Shown: in pieces, positions 35,677 to 45,110 of the stretch
Layout: the number at the start of each line of letters is the position of its first letter
Position numbering within the stretch: the first letter of the stretch is position 1
Assembly (NCBI RefSeq): GCF_045105435.1
Contig: NZ_JBGCDL010000047.1
Location: forward strand, 8,697 to 72,696
Reading direction: 5' to 3'
DNA from: Kordia sp045105435
GTDB taxonomy: Bacteria; Bacteroidota; Bacteroidia; Flavobacteriales; Flavobacteriaceae
DNA length: 64,000 nucleotides
The notes under the pieces: generated by a model
What the model saw: the letters and a program-made list of their open reading frames with translations, nothing else
What the model was told of the DNA's origin: nothing
The model's database searches: none
Program-made: the position numbers and the translations under genes

Positions 35677-36757
35677 TCAGTCGTTTGTTTTCTGCGTATG
35701 TATTTAAGTACTTGTTTAATTCTCTCAATAAGATAAACATTAATAACAATGAAATCGTAAGCATTGGAATTCTGTATAAATATCTATCGTAAAAATTTCT
35801 AATTCTTGCTCCAGGAGAAAAATCACTCAATACATTGATTGTTTCACTTTCCATTTCTTTTTTCCTGTTGATTTCAAGAATTCTATTGGCAATTTTTTCA
35901 TTCACAGCTAATAACTCAATTTCTTTTGTCTTTCTTTCGTTATTAGACGCTAATTGAATGTACGTATTGGATGCCTTTCCGGTACTTTCTTTAGGCTCTT
36001 GTAATAGTAAGTCTTTGTAAACTTCACTTAACGTATCAATTTTTACCAATTGCTTTTCTAGCGCTTTTGACTGTTTTTCAAGATTCTGTATGTTGATTTC
36101 TTTCTGTCTCTTAATATGAAAGTTTTCAATATTATTTGTGATGATTGGCTTCTGTAATAAAGGAATCATTTCTTTATCAGCAGAATACACAGAAATTTCA
36201 TGAACTGAAAAGTCTAACGGACTGGTGTTTTGCTTGAACTTATCAAAATCGATTTCATTCATGACAAAAGTAGTATCCGCCGTTTTCATAAATTCATTAT
36301 AAGCTTTTAGCATTCCGTTGTCAGTAACATCTGGCTCAATTATAAAAGCTCGAAGACTACCTGCAACATCTTTTGGAATATCAAAAATACCTGCAAGCTT
36401 TGTACTATCACCTTCTTCTACAAGTCCGTTGTAATATTTAATGTTTGAGTATAATTGACGTGTACTTCCGTAGTTTGTTTGCAAATACATGCTTGATCCG
36501 TATATAGGTTCTTTTCTTGAATCTATAAACCATCCAATAACAACACTTAAAAACCCTACAATTACAAATTTAACAATATGCACCCTAACAATAATTAAGG
36601 CTCTTATTAATAGATCTAGTAGGAATAAAAGTATGTTTCTTATGAATAAAAAGAACTTGCTAAAAGCACTTCCAATCATTCTGAACAGCTCTTTTAAGTC
36701 TATTTCATTGCCAGATTGTGGTTTTTCAGGCAGCACATTTTGGTTATTATCGCTCAT
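35669..36757 (-). CDS. Wzz-like polysaccharide chain-length determinant
   Basis: A 362-residue membrane protein with hydrophobic segments near the N-terminus (about 33-55 and 60-78) and one near the C-terminus (about 330-347). A large, partly coiled-coil periplasmic region lies between (about 220-310, with KEINIQNLEKQSKALEKQ). This Wzz topology suggests it controls glycan chain length. It lacks a kinase domain, so it is not a full Wzc. It heads the polysaccharide operon, 10 bp after a DUF6909-like gene. Confidence 0.8.
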   Translation of the reverse strand: MSDNNQNVLPEKPQSGNEIDLKELFRMIGSAFSKFFLFIRNILLFLLDLLIRALIIVRVHIVKFVIVGFLSVVIGWFIDSRKEPIYGSSMYLQTNYGSTRQLYSNIKYYNGLVEEGDSTKLAGIFDIPKDVAGSLRAFIIEPDVTDNGMLKAYNEFMKTADTTFVMNEIDFDKFKQNTSPLDFSVHEISVYSADKEMIPLLQKPIITNNIENFHIKRQKEINIQNLEKQSKALEKQLVKIDTLSEVYKDLLLQEPKESTGKASNTYIQLASNNERKTKEIELLAVNEKIANRILEINRKKEMESETINVLSDFSPGARIRNFYDRYLYRIPMLTISLLLMFILLRELNKYLNTYAENKRLNA

Positions 36758-36767
36758 TTTTTTTTTA

Positions 36768-38462
36768 TTAGTTGTTAAATAGTTGTTCTAATATTTTTCT
36801 TGTTATTAAATATGTAGGTTTTACACCTGTTGTTCCCAATCCACCAGAAGCTAATGTGCTTCCAGTTTCTAATGGGTTATCTGAAGCATAGTAAGCATAT
36901 CTTACTTTTACATCTTCTGAGATACTTCTTCTAATTTTTGAAGCTGATTGAATGGCTTTTTGGTAATGCGCACCTTCCATTTCGAGTCCGATGACATTCC
37001 AAGTAGAATCGTGGAAGAATTTTAAGATGTCTTTGTTTTGTAAAGACGTTCCTAAAACACTAATCATTGAACCTTCAAATACTTCAAGTCCATGACCTTC
37101 TAAGTCTTCTTTTTCCAATTCGTTTTTAACAGGATAATTATCTGCGGTTCCTTCAAAAATATGTGCCGACGGAATCATAATGTCTCCTTTTCCGCCTTCT
37201 AGTATTCCTGCTTTTCCCATAATGGAAATTGAAGCCACATTTAAGTATTCTTTTTGTGTTTTGTCTTCGCTTGTGTACGGCTTTAAAAACTCATCAATAG
37301 TTTCGTATGCTTGTTCCCCAAAGGCATAATCCATTACAAATAACACCGGCTTTTCGTCATCAGTTGGCGCACAACATGTGTATGTGGTTTTACTAAAGTC
37401 GATTTTGGCGGTGTCAAAAATTTGCACGTTGATGTTTGTACCTGATTCATCTTCAATGTAAATCATTCCTTTTTTCAACGCTTCTTTTTCAACTTTATTA
37501 CGAAGCGAATTGTTTCCTGAAGTACTTAATGCTTCAAAAACATCAAATTCGTCGGTCGTATTGAGTTGTTTTTGCAACAATTTTGGTGCAAATATAGAGT
37601 TCATTACACTGTGCATATTGGCACTAATGATATGAATTGGTCTGTGTAATAGTTTATTGTCTTTTAATACTTTTTTGATGTTATTTGCCCAAATTTCTCC
37701 ATGAATATGGTGTCCTAAGCGTTCGCGTAATACAGGACTAAAAGTGATGGTTCTTTTTTCGCTTTTGGTTACTTCTTTTATGGCTAATTTCCCTAACCAA
37801 TAAATAATATTTAAGAAACGCTCTGGATTTTCTTTTGTAGAAAAGGTTTTGTGTGCGCTTAATATTTCTTCAAAAGTTCTCCCTAAAATATTGGCAGCAT
37901 GCGTAATAGCAACTTCACGTTCTGCTAAGGTTAGTTTTTTCTTTTTACAAACTGCGCTTTCTAGTTTTTCCCAATCGCGCGTTGTTTCTCCATCTTCTCC
38001 AATTAAAACACGATCGCTAATTTTGTGCGATTCTATAAATAAAAACGTTAAATGCGTTAGTATATCATAAATTTCAGAGCGACCACGTGTAATTTCAATG
38101 TTCATTTGTTCCTCATCAATTCGGTAGCAGTTTCTACGTCTTTTTGGAGGAATGATGGCTTTGAAGTGTGAATTTTTATAGCCTTCGTCTGAAGTTAAGT
38201 TGATAAAACGGCATTCTTCAATACCTATTGGCAAACGATCAATGACATATAATAGTCCATTGATTTCTGCTTTTTGATCAGCAATAGAACCATATATTTC
38301 AGGGCGCAACACAAGTAAAGATTGACGCAGTGTTTCTCCAGAAACTCCCATTGGTTTGTAAAACCCACGATTAAATAAATGCCTCATGGTGATGTACAAA
38401 CGTTCAATAGCTCCTGATGATTCTTGCGCTCTTGTTCTTTCGTGTATTCTAATGTTACTCAT
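36768..38462 (-). CDS. DUF6909-like Bacteroidota protein with nucleoside-phosphorylase-like C-terminus
   Basis: I choose ATG 38462 (MSNIRIHERTRAQESSGAIE), giving 564 residues; the 9-codon extension looks non-conserved. The whole protein resembles a conserved Bacteroidota family that I recall as DUF6909. The C-terminal part (from about 410) has SIMGKAGILEGGKGDIMIPS and NVIGLEMEGAHYQK (Glu496). These look like the GTAGGL...GDIVI and MEGA motifs of purine-nucleoside phosphorylases and nucleosidases. A TATTTTTG -7-like box stands at 38479-38486. It precedes wzz by 10 bp. A nucleotide or nucleoside substrate is inferred, not known. Confidence 0.75.
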   Translation of the reverse strand: MSNIRIHERTRAQESSGAIERLYITMRHLFNRGFYKPMGVSGETLRQSLLVLRPEIYGSIADQKAEINGLLYVIDRLPIGIEECRFINLTSDEGYKNSHFKAIIPPKRRRNCYRIDEEQMNIEITRGRSEIYDILTHLTFLFIESHKISDRVLIGEDGETTRDWEKLESAVCKKKKLTLAEREVAITHAANILGRTFEEILSAHKTFSTKENPERFLNIIYWLGKLAIKEVTKSEKRTITFSPVLRERLGHHIHGEIWANNIKKVLKDNKLLHRPIHIISANMHSVMNSIFAPKLLQKQLNTTDEFDVFEALSTSGNNSLRNKVEKEALKKGMIYIEDESGTNINVQIFDTAKIDFSKTTYTCCAPTDDEKPVLFVMDYAFGEQAYETIDEFLKPYTSEDKTQKEYLNVASISIMGKAGILEGGKGDIMIPSAHIFEGTADNYPVKNELEKEDLEGHGLEVFEGSMISVLGTSLQNKDILKFFHDSTWNVIGLEMEGAHYQKAIQSASKIRRSISEDVKVRYAYYASDNPLETGSTLASGGLGTTGVKPTYLITRKILEQLFNN

Positions 38463-38504
38463 AAATGATTTTTCCGCACAAAAATACAAGTTAATTTGAT
38501 ATTT

Positions 38505-40004
38505 CTAAGCTTTTTTGTAATTCGTTAGCATTTCCGCTATTTTTCTATCATTGGACAATCTAGGAATTTTATTTTGTCCGCCCAATTTTCCGATCGATTT
38601 CATATAGTTTTGAAAGCCATCTTTCTGAATTTGAGTGACTTGCAAACGTTTTAAAATTTTTCCATCAATCAAATCTAAATAATAACTGTTTTGTTGCTGT
38701 AAAGAAGCATCAATCGTTTCTGCGAATGTTTCTATGTTTTTTGGCGCTTTTTCAAACTCAATAAACCATTCGTGGTACGGTAAATCGTCTGTTGGATTTA
38801 TTTGTGGCGCTACCGTAAATTCATTTATGCTTGCGCCAGATTGTTGCAATGCATCGTTTAATGCCTGTTCTACTTCTTTGCCAATGACATGTTCGCCAAA
38901 CGCCGAAATAAAGTGTTTGATACGCCCCGAAACAATGACTTTGTATGGTTTTACGGAAGTAAATTCGACTGTATCGCCAATGTTATATGCCCAAAGTCCT
39001 GCGTTTGTAGAGATAATCATTACGTAATTTACACCAAGTTGCACATCTTTTATGGTGATTCGGGTTGGATTTTCGTCAAAAAATTCGTCCGCTTTGATGA
39101 ATTCGTAAAATATGCCCGAATTCAACTGCAACAGCATTCCTTTGTCGTTTTGTTGGTCTTGAAAGGCAAAAAATCCTTCACTTGCCGGATACAATTCAAT
39201 ACTATCTACTTTTCGTCCAATTAAATTTTCAAACTTATTGCGATACGGTTCAAAGTTGACACCTCCAAAAATAAACAGGTTGAAATCGGGGAAAACATCG
39301 CCTATTTTTTTACCAGTTCGCGCTTCTATTCGTTCAAAATACATTTGTACCCACGATGGAATTCCGCTGATAATCGCCATTTTTTCGTGCAGCGTTTCAT
39401 CAACAATCGCTTCTACTTTGGTTTCCCAGTCTTCAATACAATTGGTTTCCCAACTTGGCATTCTGTTTTTTTGTAAATATCCAGGTACATAATGTGCTAC
39501 AATTCCAGAAAGTCGCCCAAGTTTTACACCGTTTTTTTCGTTTAATACTGGACTTCCTTGCAAAAAGATCATTTTTCCATCTACAAAATCGGTTTTTCCT
39601 GTTTCAGCAATGTATAATAAGATGGCGTTTCGTGCGGCTTCTACATGCGTTGGCATGGATTCTTTGGTGATGGGAATGTATTTTGCGCCCGAAGTTGTTC
39701 CTGAAGTTTTGGCAAAGTATACCGGTTTTCCTTTCCAGAGAATGTCTTTTTCGCCTGCTACTACTCTATCTACATACGATCGTAACGCTTCATAATCGCG
39801 AATGGGAACGCGTTTTACAAAATCGGCATGCGACTGAATATTTCCAAAATCATGATCTTTTCCAAATTCAGTATACGCCGCTTCTTTTAAAAGTTTTTGA
39901 AATACTTTTTCTTGCGTTTGCACTGGATTGTTTGCCCATTTTGACACTTTTTTTTGAATGCGTTTTGCAAATGGTTTTGCTAAAAGGGCTTTGAGTGATT
40001 TCAT
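38505..40004 (-). CDS. GH3 auxin-responsive-promoter family acyl-adenylase-like protein
   Basis: A 499-residue protein of the GH3 family: the ATP motif YFAKTSGTTSGAKYIPIT (about 93-110), LYPASEGFFAFQD, NYVMIISTNAGLWAYNIGDTVEF and a mobile C-terminal domain. Members adenylate carboxylic acids and may join them to amino acids. Bacterial homologues are common in Bacteroidota with unknown substrates. It lies 42 bp upstream of the DUF6909-like gene, in the same direction as the M23 peptidase gene. Confidence 0.92.
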   Translation of the reverse strand: MKSLKALLAKPFAKRIQKKVSKWANNPVQTQEKVFQKLLKEAAYTEFGKDHDFGNIQSHADFVKRVPIRDYEALRSYVDRVVAGEKDILWKGKPVYFAKTSGTTSGAKYIPITKESMPTHVEAARNAILLYIAETGKTDFVDGKMIFLQGSPVLNEKNGVKLGRLSGIVAHYVPGYLQKNRMPSWETNCIEDWETKVEAIVDETLHEKMAIISGIPSWVQMYFERIEARTGKKIGDVFPDFNLFIFGGVNFEPYRNKFENLIGRKVDSIELYPASEGFFAFQDQQNDKGMLLQLNSGIFYEFIKADEFFDENPTRITIKDVQLGVNYVMIISTNAGLWAYNIGDTVEFTSVKPYKVIVSGRIKHFISAFGEHVIGKEVEQALNDALQQSGASINEFTVAPQINPTDDLPYHEWFIEFEKAPKNIETFAETIDASLQQQNSYYLDLIDGKILKRLQVTQIQKDGFQNYMKSIGKLGGQNKIPRLSNDRKIAEMLTNYKKA

Positions 40005-40035
40005 CTGTATGCGTTTGAGTTCTTGATTAAATCAG

Positions 40036-40908
40036 CTATAATTTAAAATCAATAAATGATGCGGGATCGATGGAATAGCCTTCGCTCCAAAGTTCAAAAT
40101 GTAAATGCGGTCCTGTGGTGAGTTCGCCTGTATTTCCTGCGGTTGCAATAACTTCGCCTGCGGTAACCAAATCGCCTTGTTGTTTTGTTAAAGACGCGTT
40201 GTGTTTGTACACCGATATTAAATTGTTTGAATGTTCAATGATAATGACATAGCCAGTTTCGGCAGTCCATTCGGAAAAAATAACCGTTCCGTCTGCCGTT
40301 GCTTTTACAGGCGTATCTTTTAGTACAGCGACATCCACTGCAAAGTGTTTTTCTTTCGGATTGTATTTTTGAGTAATTTGTCCTTTTACAGGCGGAAAGA
40401 GTTTAAATTTCACTTTGGAGGTTGCCGTTTCAAGCAAATTGTATTTGTCTTCTTGCGCTACTTCTTCACGCAAAAGCGAATCTTCTTTGTTTGGCACTAA
40501 ATCTGTTGCATCAAGATCGATTTCGAAAGACTTAAATAGTGAATCTTTATTGATGCTTTCGCTTTTTATTTCTCCCGTAAGGACATTACGAATAGAATGA
40601 AGGTAGACAGAATCTCTACGTGAAATTTGTTCTAACGAATCAATTTTTTCATTCAAATCAATGGCTTTTTGTTTTAATGCTGTTGACGAATAGCCTGGAA
40701 TATATTCCCGTAAGGAAGTAAACGCAATTAAAAACGTGGTGAGTACGATGAGCAGAATTGCAGAAAATCCAACCAACACAAAAACATTTAAACGTGTGAG
40801 TTTAAATGAAATGCGCTCTTCAAAAGTATCTTCATTAAGAATAACCAAACGATACTTATGCAAAAGCTTCTTTTTGAGTTGTCGTTTTTTTCGGTTTTCT
40901 TTTGCCAT
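40036..40908 (-). CDS. M23-family (LytM) metallopeptidase with N-terminal membrane anchor
   Basis: I choose ATG 40908 (MAKENRKKRQLKKK); two upstream in-frame ATGs add 6 residues. The 290-residue protein has a basic N-terminus, one membrane helix (about 41-63), a periplasmic linker with heptad-like spacing, and a LytM domain with HFAVDVAV and the HLHFELW motif, both bearing zinc ligands. It probably cuts peptidoglycan cross-links or activates amidases. It is divergent from tatA. Confidence 0.92.
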   Translation of the reverse strand: MAKENRKKRQLKKKLLHKYRLVILNEDTFEERISFKLTRLNVFVLVGFSAILLIVLTTFLIAFTSLREYIPGYSSTALKQKAIDLNEKIDSLEQISRRDSVYLHSIRNVLTGEIKSESINKDSLFKSFEIDLDATDLVPNKEDSLLREEVAQEDKYNLLETATSKVKFKLFPPVKGQITQKYNPKEKHFAVDVAVLKDTPVKATADGTVIFSEWTAETGYVIIIEHSNNLISVYKHNASLTKQQGDLVTAGEVIATAGNTGELTTGPHLHFELWSEGYSIDPASFIDFKL

Positions 40909-40984
40909 GATTGTTTTATTCATCACAAACTTAAAAGAAAATTATTAGGAATAAATTGTATTGAAGTGTTTTTTTTGTGCTTCT

Positions 40985-41017
40985 TTGACGCTAGATACCT
41001 ATTTATTTTTACCTTTG
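40985..41017 (+). promoter_or_regulatory. Flavobacterial-type promoter for tatA
   Basis: A TTG at 40985-40987 and TACCTTTG at 41010-41017 (consensus TAnnTTTG) are separated by 22 bp, within the range described for Bacteroidota sigma-A promoters. The predicted RNA start lies about 15 bp ahead of the tatA start codon. Confidence 0.65.
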
Positions 41018-41037
41018 TAACTTAAATTATAAACATT

Positions 41038-41226
41038 ATGATGTCATTAAATATGTTTTTGGCCATTCCGGGTGGATACTCAATCATCTTAATTGTAGTA
41101 GTTGTATTACTTTTGTTTGGAGGACGAAAGATTCCAGAATTAATGCGCGGATTAGGTAGCGGAATTAAGGAATTTAAGGAAGCAAGTAAAGGCGAAGAAG
41201 AAACGAAGAAAGTAGAGAAAGAGTAG
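41038..41226 (+). CDS. tatA: Sec-independent protein translocase subunit TatA/E
   Basis: A 62-residue protein with one membrane helix (about 10-27) followed by the conserved FGGRKIPELMRGLGSGIKEF hinge and amphipathic helix and a charged Lys/Glu tail. This is diagnostic for TatA/TatE. It oligomerises in the inner membrane to let folded proteins pass. The start could be the first or second ATG of the tandem pair (41038 or 41041). The gene is monocistronic, bounded by a promoter and a terminator. Confidence 0.95.
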   Translation: MMSLNMFLAIPGGYSIILIVVVVLLLFGGRKIPELMRGLGSGIKEFKEASKGEEETKKVEKE

Positions 41227-41248
41227 TTTCCTATTTTATATAACATAC

Positions 41249-41280
41249 AAAATCCATACTGTAACGGTATGGATTTTTTT
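41249..41280 (+). terminator. Rho-independent terminator after tatA
   Basis: An 11-bp stem (AAAATCCATAC at 41249-41259 with GTATGGATTTT at 41267-41277), a 7-base loop and a T run follow the tatA stop by 22 bp. Confidence 0.88.
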
Positions 41281-41322
41281 GTATCCAGTAACATTTGAGA
41301 ATTATGATAGACGTATTTTTTT

Positions 41323-41976
41323 ATGAAAATCACCCAAAAAGAAGTAACACAATTAATTACAATAGAAAAGCCCGACACATTTCGAGCGCATTTTATCTGT
41401 TTTCTTTTTAAAAACAAAAAAACACACGGAAGTAGTACTAACAACGAAGTTAGATTGTGGCAACATAATAGCTGGACAGGAAGTTTGTACGCTGTTTTTA
41501 CCTTTACATTTAATAGTGAAAACCACTTGACCGACATTAAAGCAAAACTCAATGTGTATGGAAAAAGCTTTTTCTTGGGAATATTTATCATATTATCTGC
41601 CTTTTTTTCTTGGAGACTTTCCACTTTGTATCAAAACGAACGATTTTGGCTGTACGCATCTATTATTGGAATTTTTATGATACTATATGTTGTGTTTTGT
41701 AAAGCTGTGTATGAAGGTGAAAAACGTATGATGCGGAACGCTATTTTTGAGAAATTAGCTATTGAAATGACTGACAAACAACTCATAAATGAAGGTTCAT
41801 TTTTTGGTGTTTTTAGTAGACTTTTCACTTATCCTATTGGTTTGTTTGCATTGTATGCTAGTATTTTTCACTTTTTCCCAAATCAAAAATACGGATATGC
41901 AATATTTACGATGATAGTCGTTTCTGCGTATTTTATTACAGATATTATTTTACTTTTTAGAAAGAAAAAAATATAA
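41323..41976 (+). CDS. Unknown membrane protein
   Basis: A 217-residue protein that I do not recognise. The N-terminal 70 residues look soluble. Two hydrophobic segments (about 84-100 and 104-123) and two near the C-terminus (about 168-187 and 192-210) suggest four membrane helices. It lies between tatA and a lipoprotein gene, with its own space on each side. No enzyme motif is visible. Confidence 0.7.
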   Translation: MKITQKEVTQLITIEKPDTFRAHFICFLFKNKKTHGSSTNNEVRLWQHNSWTGSLYAVFTFTFNSENHLTDIKAKLNVYGKSFFLGIFIILSAFFSWRLSTLYQNERFWLYASIIGIFMILYVVFCKAVYEGEKRMMRNAIFEKLAIEMTDKQLINEGSFFGVFSRLFTYPIGLFALYASIFHFFPNQKYGYAIFTMIVVSAYFITDIILLFRKKKI

Positions 41977-42100
41977 AAAATCTTATATCGAAACTACCGA
42001 AAACATATTTGAACATTTTGAGTTGGTATTTAATTTTTTAAAACATAGGTTTCCTGTAAAGAAGTGATCAAATGTGGCGCTTATTTCATAACTTCATCCT

Positions 42101-42733
42101 ATGAAAACACGTTTTATCCTGTTTGTAACCGTTTTAATCTGTTTTGTTTCTTGTAGGGAGCAAGCATCGAAAAATACTGAGAAAGTACCGCAACAAGAAG
42201 TTTCAAAAGATACGGTTTCGCCAAAAGTCAATGCTCACGAAAGTGAAATTAAAAAAGAAATAGATTTCACTTCTAGGTTAGAAGAAAAAGTACAACGATT
42301 ATCGAAATTAGAACATAAGTATCAAATTAAGAATTTCGAGAAAGTATCTCCCGCAAAAACCATTCTTTTTGGAGGTTTGCAACGTATGATAAGATTGAGA
42401 GATACAGTGTATAAAGATATTGATCTTGACATGTTTAAAAATGGACTTCATGAGGTTTCAACTGCATTTTTAAAAGGTGCTAAACCAATGCAACCAAACG
42501 GAAATTTATATCCGAGAGTTACAATTGAAGAGTACATTTTTAAAACACCCGAAATTGCTAAAACTACGTTTAATATGTTGAAAAAATCGCAAAAACACGG
42601 TAGTTTGTGGATGTATATTAGCAAAGCGCCACACGATTTTTTTTTAGAAGAAAACCGAATGTATATTATGATTTCTGGCGGGCATTATATGATGGGAATT
42701 TATAAGGATATTGCTGAAAAAATTAAAAAGTAA
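42101..42733 (+). CDS. Putative lipoprotein of unknown function
   Basis: A 210-residue protein with a lipoprotein signal (MKTRFILFVTVLICFVSC, Cys18) and a charged linker. The mature domain contains AKTTFNMLKKSQKHGSLWMY and a final segment with several Met and aromatic residues. It is likely an outer- or inner-membrane lipoprotein facing the periplasm. I do not recognise the family. The next small lipoprotein gene starts 4 bp after its stop, so they are probably co-transcribed. Confidence 0.75.
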   Translation: MKTRFILFVTVLICFVSCREQASKNTEKVPQQEVSKDTVSPKVNAHESEIKKEIDFTSRLEEKVQRLSKLEHKYQIKNFEKVSPAKTILFGGLQRMIRLRDTVYKDIDLDMFKNGLHEVSTAFLKGAKPMQPNGNLYPRVTIEEYIFKTPEIAKTTFNMLKKSQKHGSLWMYISKAPHDFFLEENRMYIMISGGHYMMGIYKDIAEKIKK

Positions 42734-42737
42734 ACCG

Positions 42738-42938
42738 ATGAAAAAGTATTTCCTATTCTTGATTTCAATTCTGTTTTTTTTGTCTTGTAAAGATAAAAAT
42801 GTAGCAACTGAAACTAAAGTCAAAGAGAAAATAGAAACATTTTCTTTACCAACGTCTGATTATGCTATTTTGCCTTTTAGAGAAAATACACATTATATTT
42901 TTAAGGATGTAAAAACAGGAATGACAAACTGTATTTAG
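42738..42938 (+). pseudogene. Short lipoprotein, probably truncated at its 3' end
   Basis: A 66-residue product from ATG 42738 with a lipoprotein signal (FLFLISILFFLSC, Cys17) and KDKN after the Cys. It ends abruptly after HYIFKDVKTGMTNCI, and its stop overlaps the stop of the convergent tex gene. From memory, related flavobacterial lipoproteins continue well past the YIFKD segment, so this may be a 5' remnant left by a deletion ending at tex. It could still be an expressed small lipoprotein. Confidence 0.5.
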
Positions 42939-45061
42939 TCTATCATGGACAATTGAATTCGTTTGCGCGCTTCATCAACCTCAACAACGGTAACGGTTAC
43001 ATGTTGGTGTAGTTTTACAACCGAATTGACATCGCTGATAAATTCGTTTGCCAATTTTGAAATGTGTACCAAGCCACTTTCTTTGATTCCGATATCGACA
43101 AAACAACCAAAATTGGTAATATTATTGACAATTCCTGGCAAAGACATGCCCACTTTTACGTCGGAAATTTTCTTTACATTCTTATCAAATTCAAAGAGTT
43201 TTGCTGCTTTTCGCGGATCAACGCCTGGTTTTTCCAATTCTTTTACAATGTCGTTTAATGTTGGTAAACCGATGGTTTCTGTGCAATAATTCTCCAATTT
43301 TATGTTGCTTAAAATCGCTTTGTTTCCAATTAACTCATCTACAGAAATTTTAGCGTCTTTTGCCATTTTTTCTACGATGTGATAACTTTCTGGATGTACT
43401 GTAGAATTATCTAACGGATGTTTGGCGTCTGTAATTCGCAAGAATGCTGCGGCTTGCTGAAACGCTTTTGGACCCAATCGCGGTACTTTTTTTAAGCTAC
43501 TTCGTGAATCAATTTTTCCGTTTTCAGTTCTGAATTTCACCACATTTTCCGCCAAATTTGCACCAATTCCAGATACATAACTCAGCAACGCGCTACTGGC
43601 CGTATTTACGTTGACACCAACGGCATTTACGCAGCTCATGACAACTGTATCGAGTTCATCTTTTAGTTTTGTTTGATCAACATCGTGCTGATACTGTCCA
43701 ACTCCAATGGCTTTCGGATCAATTTTTACCAATTCAGCCAATGGATCTTTCAAACGTCTTCCGATGGAAACTGCACCACGAACCGTTACATCGTAATTTG
43801 GAAATTCGGCACGTGCAATTTTAGATGCAGAATACACAGATGCGCCTGCTTCATTGACAATAAAGACTTGTAAATCGCGATCAAATTGAATTTTTTTGAT
43901 GAAGAATTCCGTTTCACGCGAAGCTGTTCCGTTTCCAATTGCAATTGCCTGAATTTTATAGGCATTTACCAAGGAACGTATTTTTTTTCCTGCTTCTACA
44001 TTTTTTCGCTGCGGCGGATGCGGATATATATTTTCATTATGCAATAAATCGCCTTTTTCGTCTAAACACACTACTTTACAACCCGATTTAAAACCTGGAT
44101 CGAGTGCCAACACACGTTTTTGTCCCAATGGTGCGCCAAGTAATAATTGTTTTAAGTTTTCTGCAAATACCGAAATTGCCGTTCCATCTGCTTTTGCTTT
44201 TACATCGTTCAAGACTTCATTGACAATTGCAGGCGCTAATAAGCGTTTGTATGCGTCTTCGATAGCCGTAAAAATTTGATCGGTACAGGATGTTTTATCT
44301 GTTTTAATGATAATTCTGTCCATTAAATCGATGGCTTCTTCTTTGTCAACAGCAACTTTTAGTTTGATGAAGCCTTCATTCTCGGCACGTAACATGGCTA
44401 GCAATCTGTGTGAAGGTGTTCTTTGAAGTGATTCGCTCCAATCAAAATATTGCTTGTATTTCTGCGCTGTATCGTCGGCTATTTTTGCTTTGACTACTTT
44501 GGTTGTAATCGTAGCTTTTCGCTGATACAGACGTCTTATTTTGTTTCTAACGTATTCGTTTTCATTAATCCACTCTGCCATAATATGTCGCGCACCTTCA
44601 ATAGCTTTTTCTACCGAAGCAACTTCTCCTTTTACAAAACGTTGTGCAGCATGGTTTATATCTTCATGTTGTTGTTTCATGATGATTTTTGCCAATGGTT
44701 CCAATCCGTTTTCTTTGGCAACCGAAGCTTTGGTTTTGCGTTTTTTCTTGTAAGGTAAATAGATATCTTCTAGCGCGGTGAGTGTTTTTGCTTGCGCGAT
44801 TTTTTCCTGTAATTGTGGCGTTAACGCATCTTGTTCCGTAATGGCTTTTAAGATGGTTTCTCGACGTTTTTCGAGTTCTGCAAAAGCCGTTTTTAATTTT
44901 ACGATTTGACCAATTTGTACTTCATCTAAGTTTCCTGTCATTTCTTTTCGATAACGTGATATGAAAGGAATTGTACAATCTTCATTCAGTAATTCAATAG
45001 TTTTGAGAATGCTTTTTTCTGGTATTGAAACGTGCGATTGTATGTACTGAAGTTCGGTCAT
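42935..45061 (-). CDS. tex: Tex-family RNA-binding transcriptional accessory protein
   Basis: A 708-residue Tex protein with an N-terminal helical region (ISRYRKEMTGNLDEVQIG), a YqgF/RNase-H-like domain (LALDPGFKSGCKVVCLD, about 320-336), helix-hairpin-helix motifs (SYVSGIGANLAENVVKFR; LKKVPRLGPKAFQQAAAFL) and a C-terminal S1 domain (about 635-706, MSLPGIVNNITNFGCFVDIG). Tex binds nucleic acids and affects transcription. It is transcribed away from the large repeat region that lies just upstream of its start. Confidence 0.95.
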   Translation of the reverse strand: MTELQYIQSHVSIPEKSILKTIELLNEDCTIPFISRYRKEMTGNLDEVQIGQIVKLKTAFAELEKRRETILKAITEQDALTPQLQEKIAQAKTLTALEDIYLPYKKKRKTKASVAKENGLEPLAKIIMKQQHEDINHAAQRFVKGEVASVEKAIEGARHIMAEWINENEYVRNKIRRLYQRKATITTKVVKAKIADDTAQKYKQYFDWSESLQRTPSHRLLAMLRAENEGFIKLKVAVDKEEAIDLMDRIIIKTDKTSCTDQIFTAIEDAYKRLLAPAIVNEVLNDVKAKADGTAISVFAENLKQLLLGAPLGQKRVLALDPGFKSGCKVVCLDEKGDLLHNENIYPHPPQRKNVEAGKKIRSLVNAYKIQAIAIGNGTASRETEFFIKKIQFDRDLQVFIVNEAGASVYSASKIARAEFPNYDVTVRGAVSIGRRLKDPLAELVKIDPKAIGVGQYQHDVDQTKLKDELDTVVMSCVNAVGVNVNTASSALLSYVSGIGANLAENVVKFRTENGKIDSRSSLKKVPRLGPKAFQQAAAFLRITDAKHPLDNSTVHPESYHIVEKMAKDAKISVDELIGNKAILSNIKLENYCTETIGLPTLNDIVKELEKPGVDPRKAAKLFEFDKNVKKISDVKVGMSLPGIVNNITNFGCFVDIGIKESGLVHISKLANEFISDVNSVVKLHQHVTVTVVEVDEARKRIQLSMID

Positions 45062-45110
45062 GGAAGTCGTTTTTTCTTGGAAGATTGAAAAGTACTTTAA
45101 AATTCTTTTT

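Noticed and set aside
41022..41624. 200-codon minus-strand ORF opposite tatA
   Set aside because: It covers tatA, its terminator and part of the next gene in antisense. TatA is clearly supported on the plus strand.
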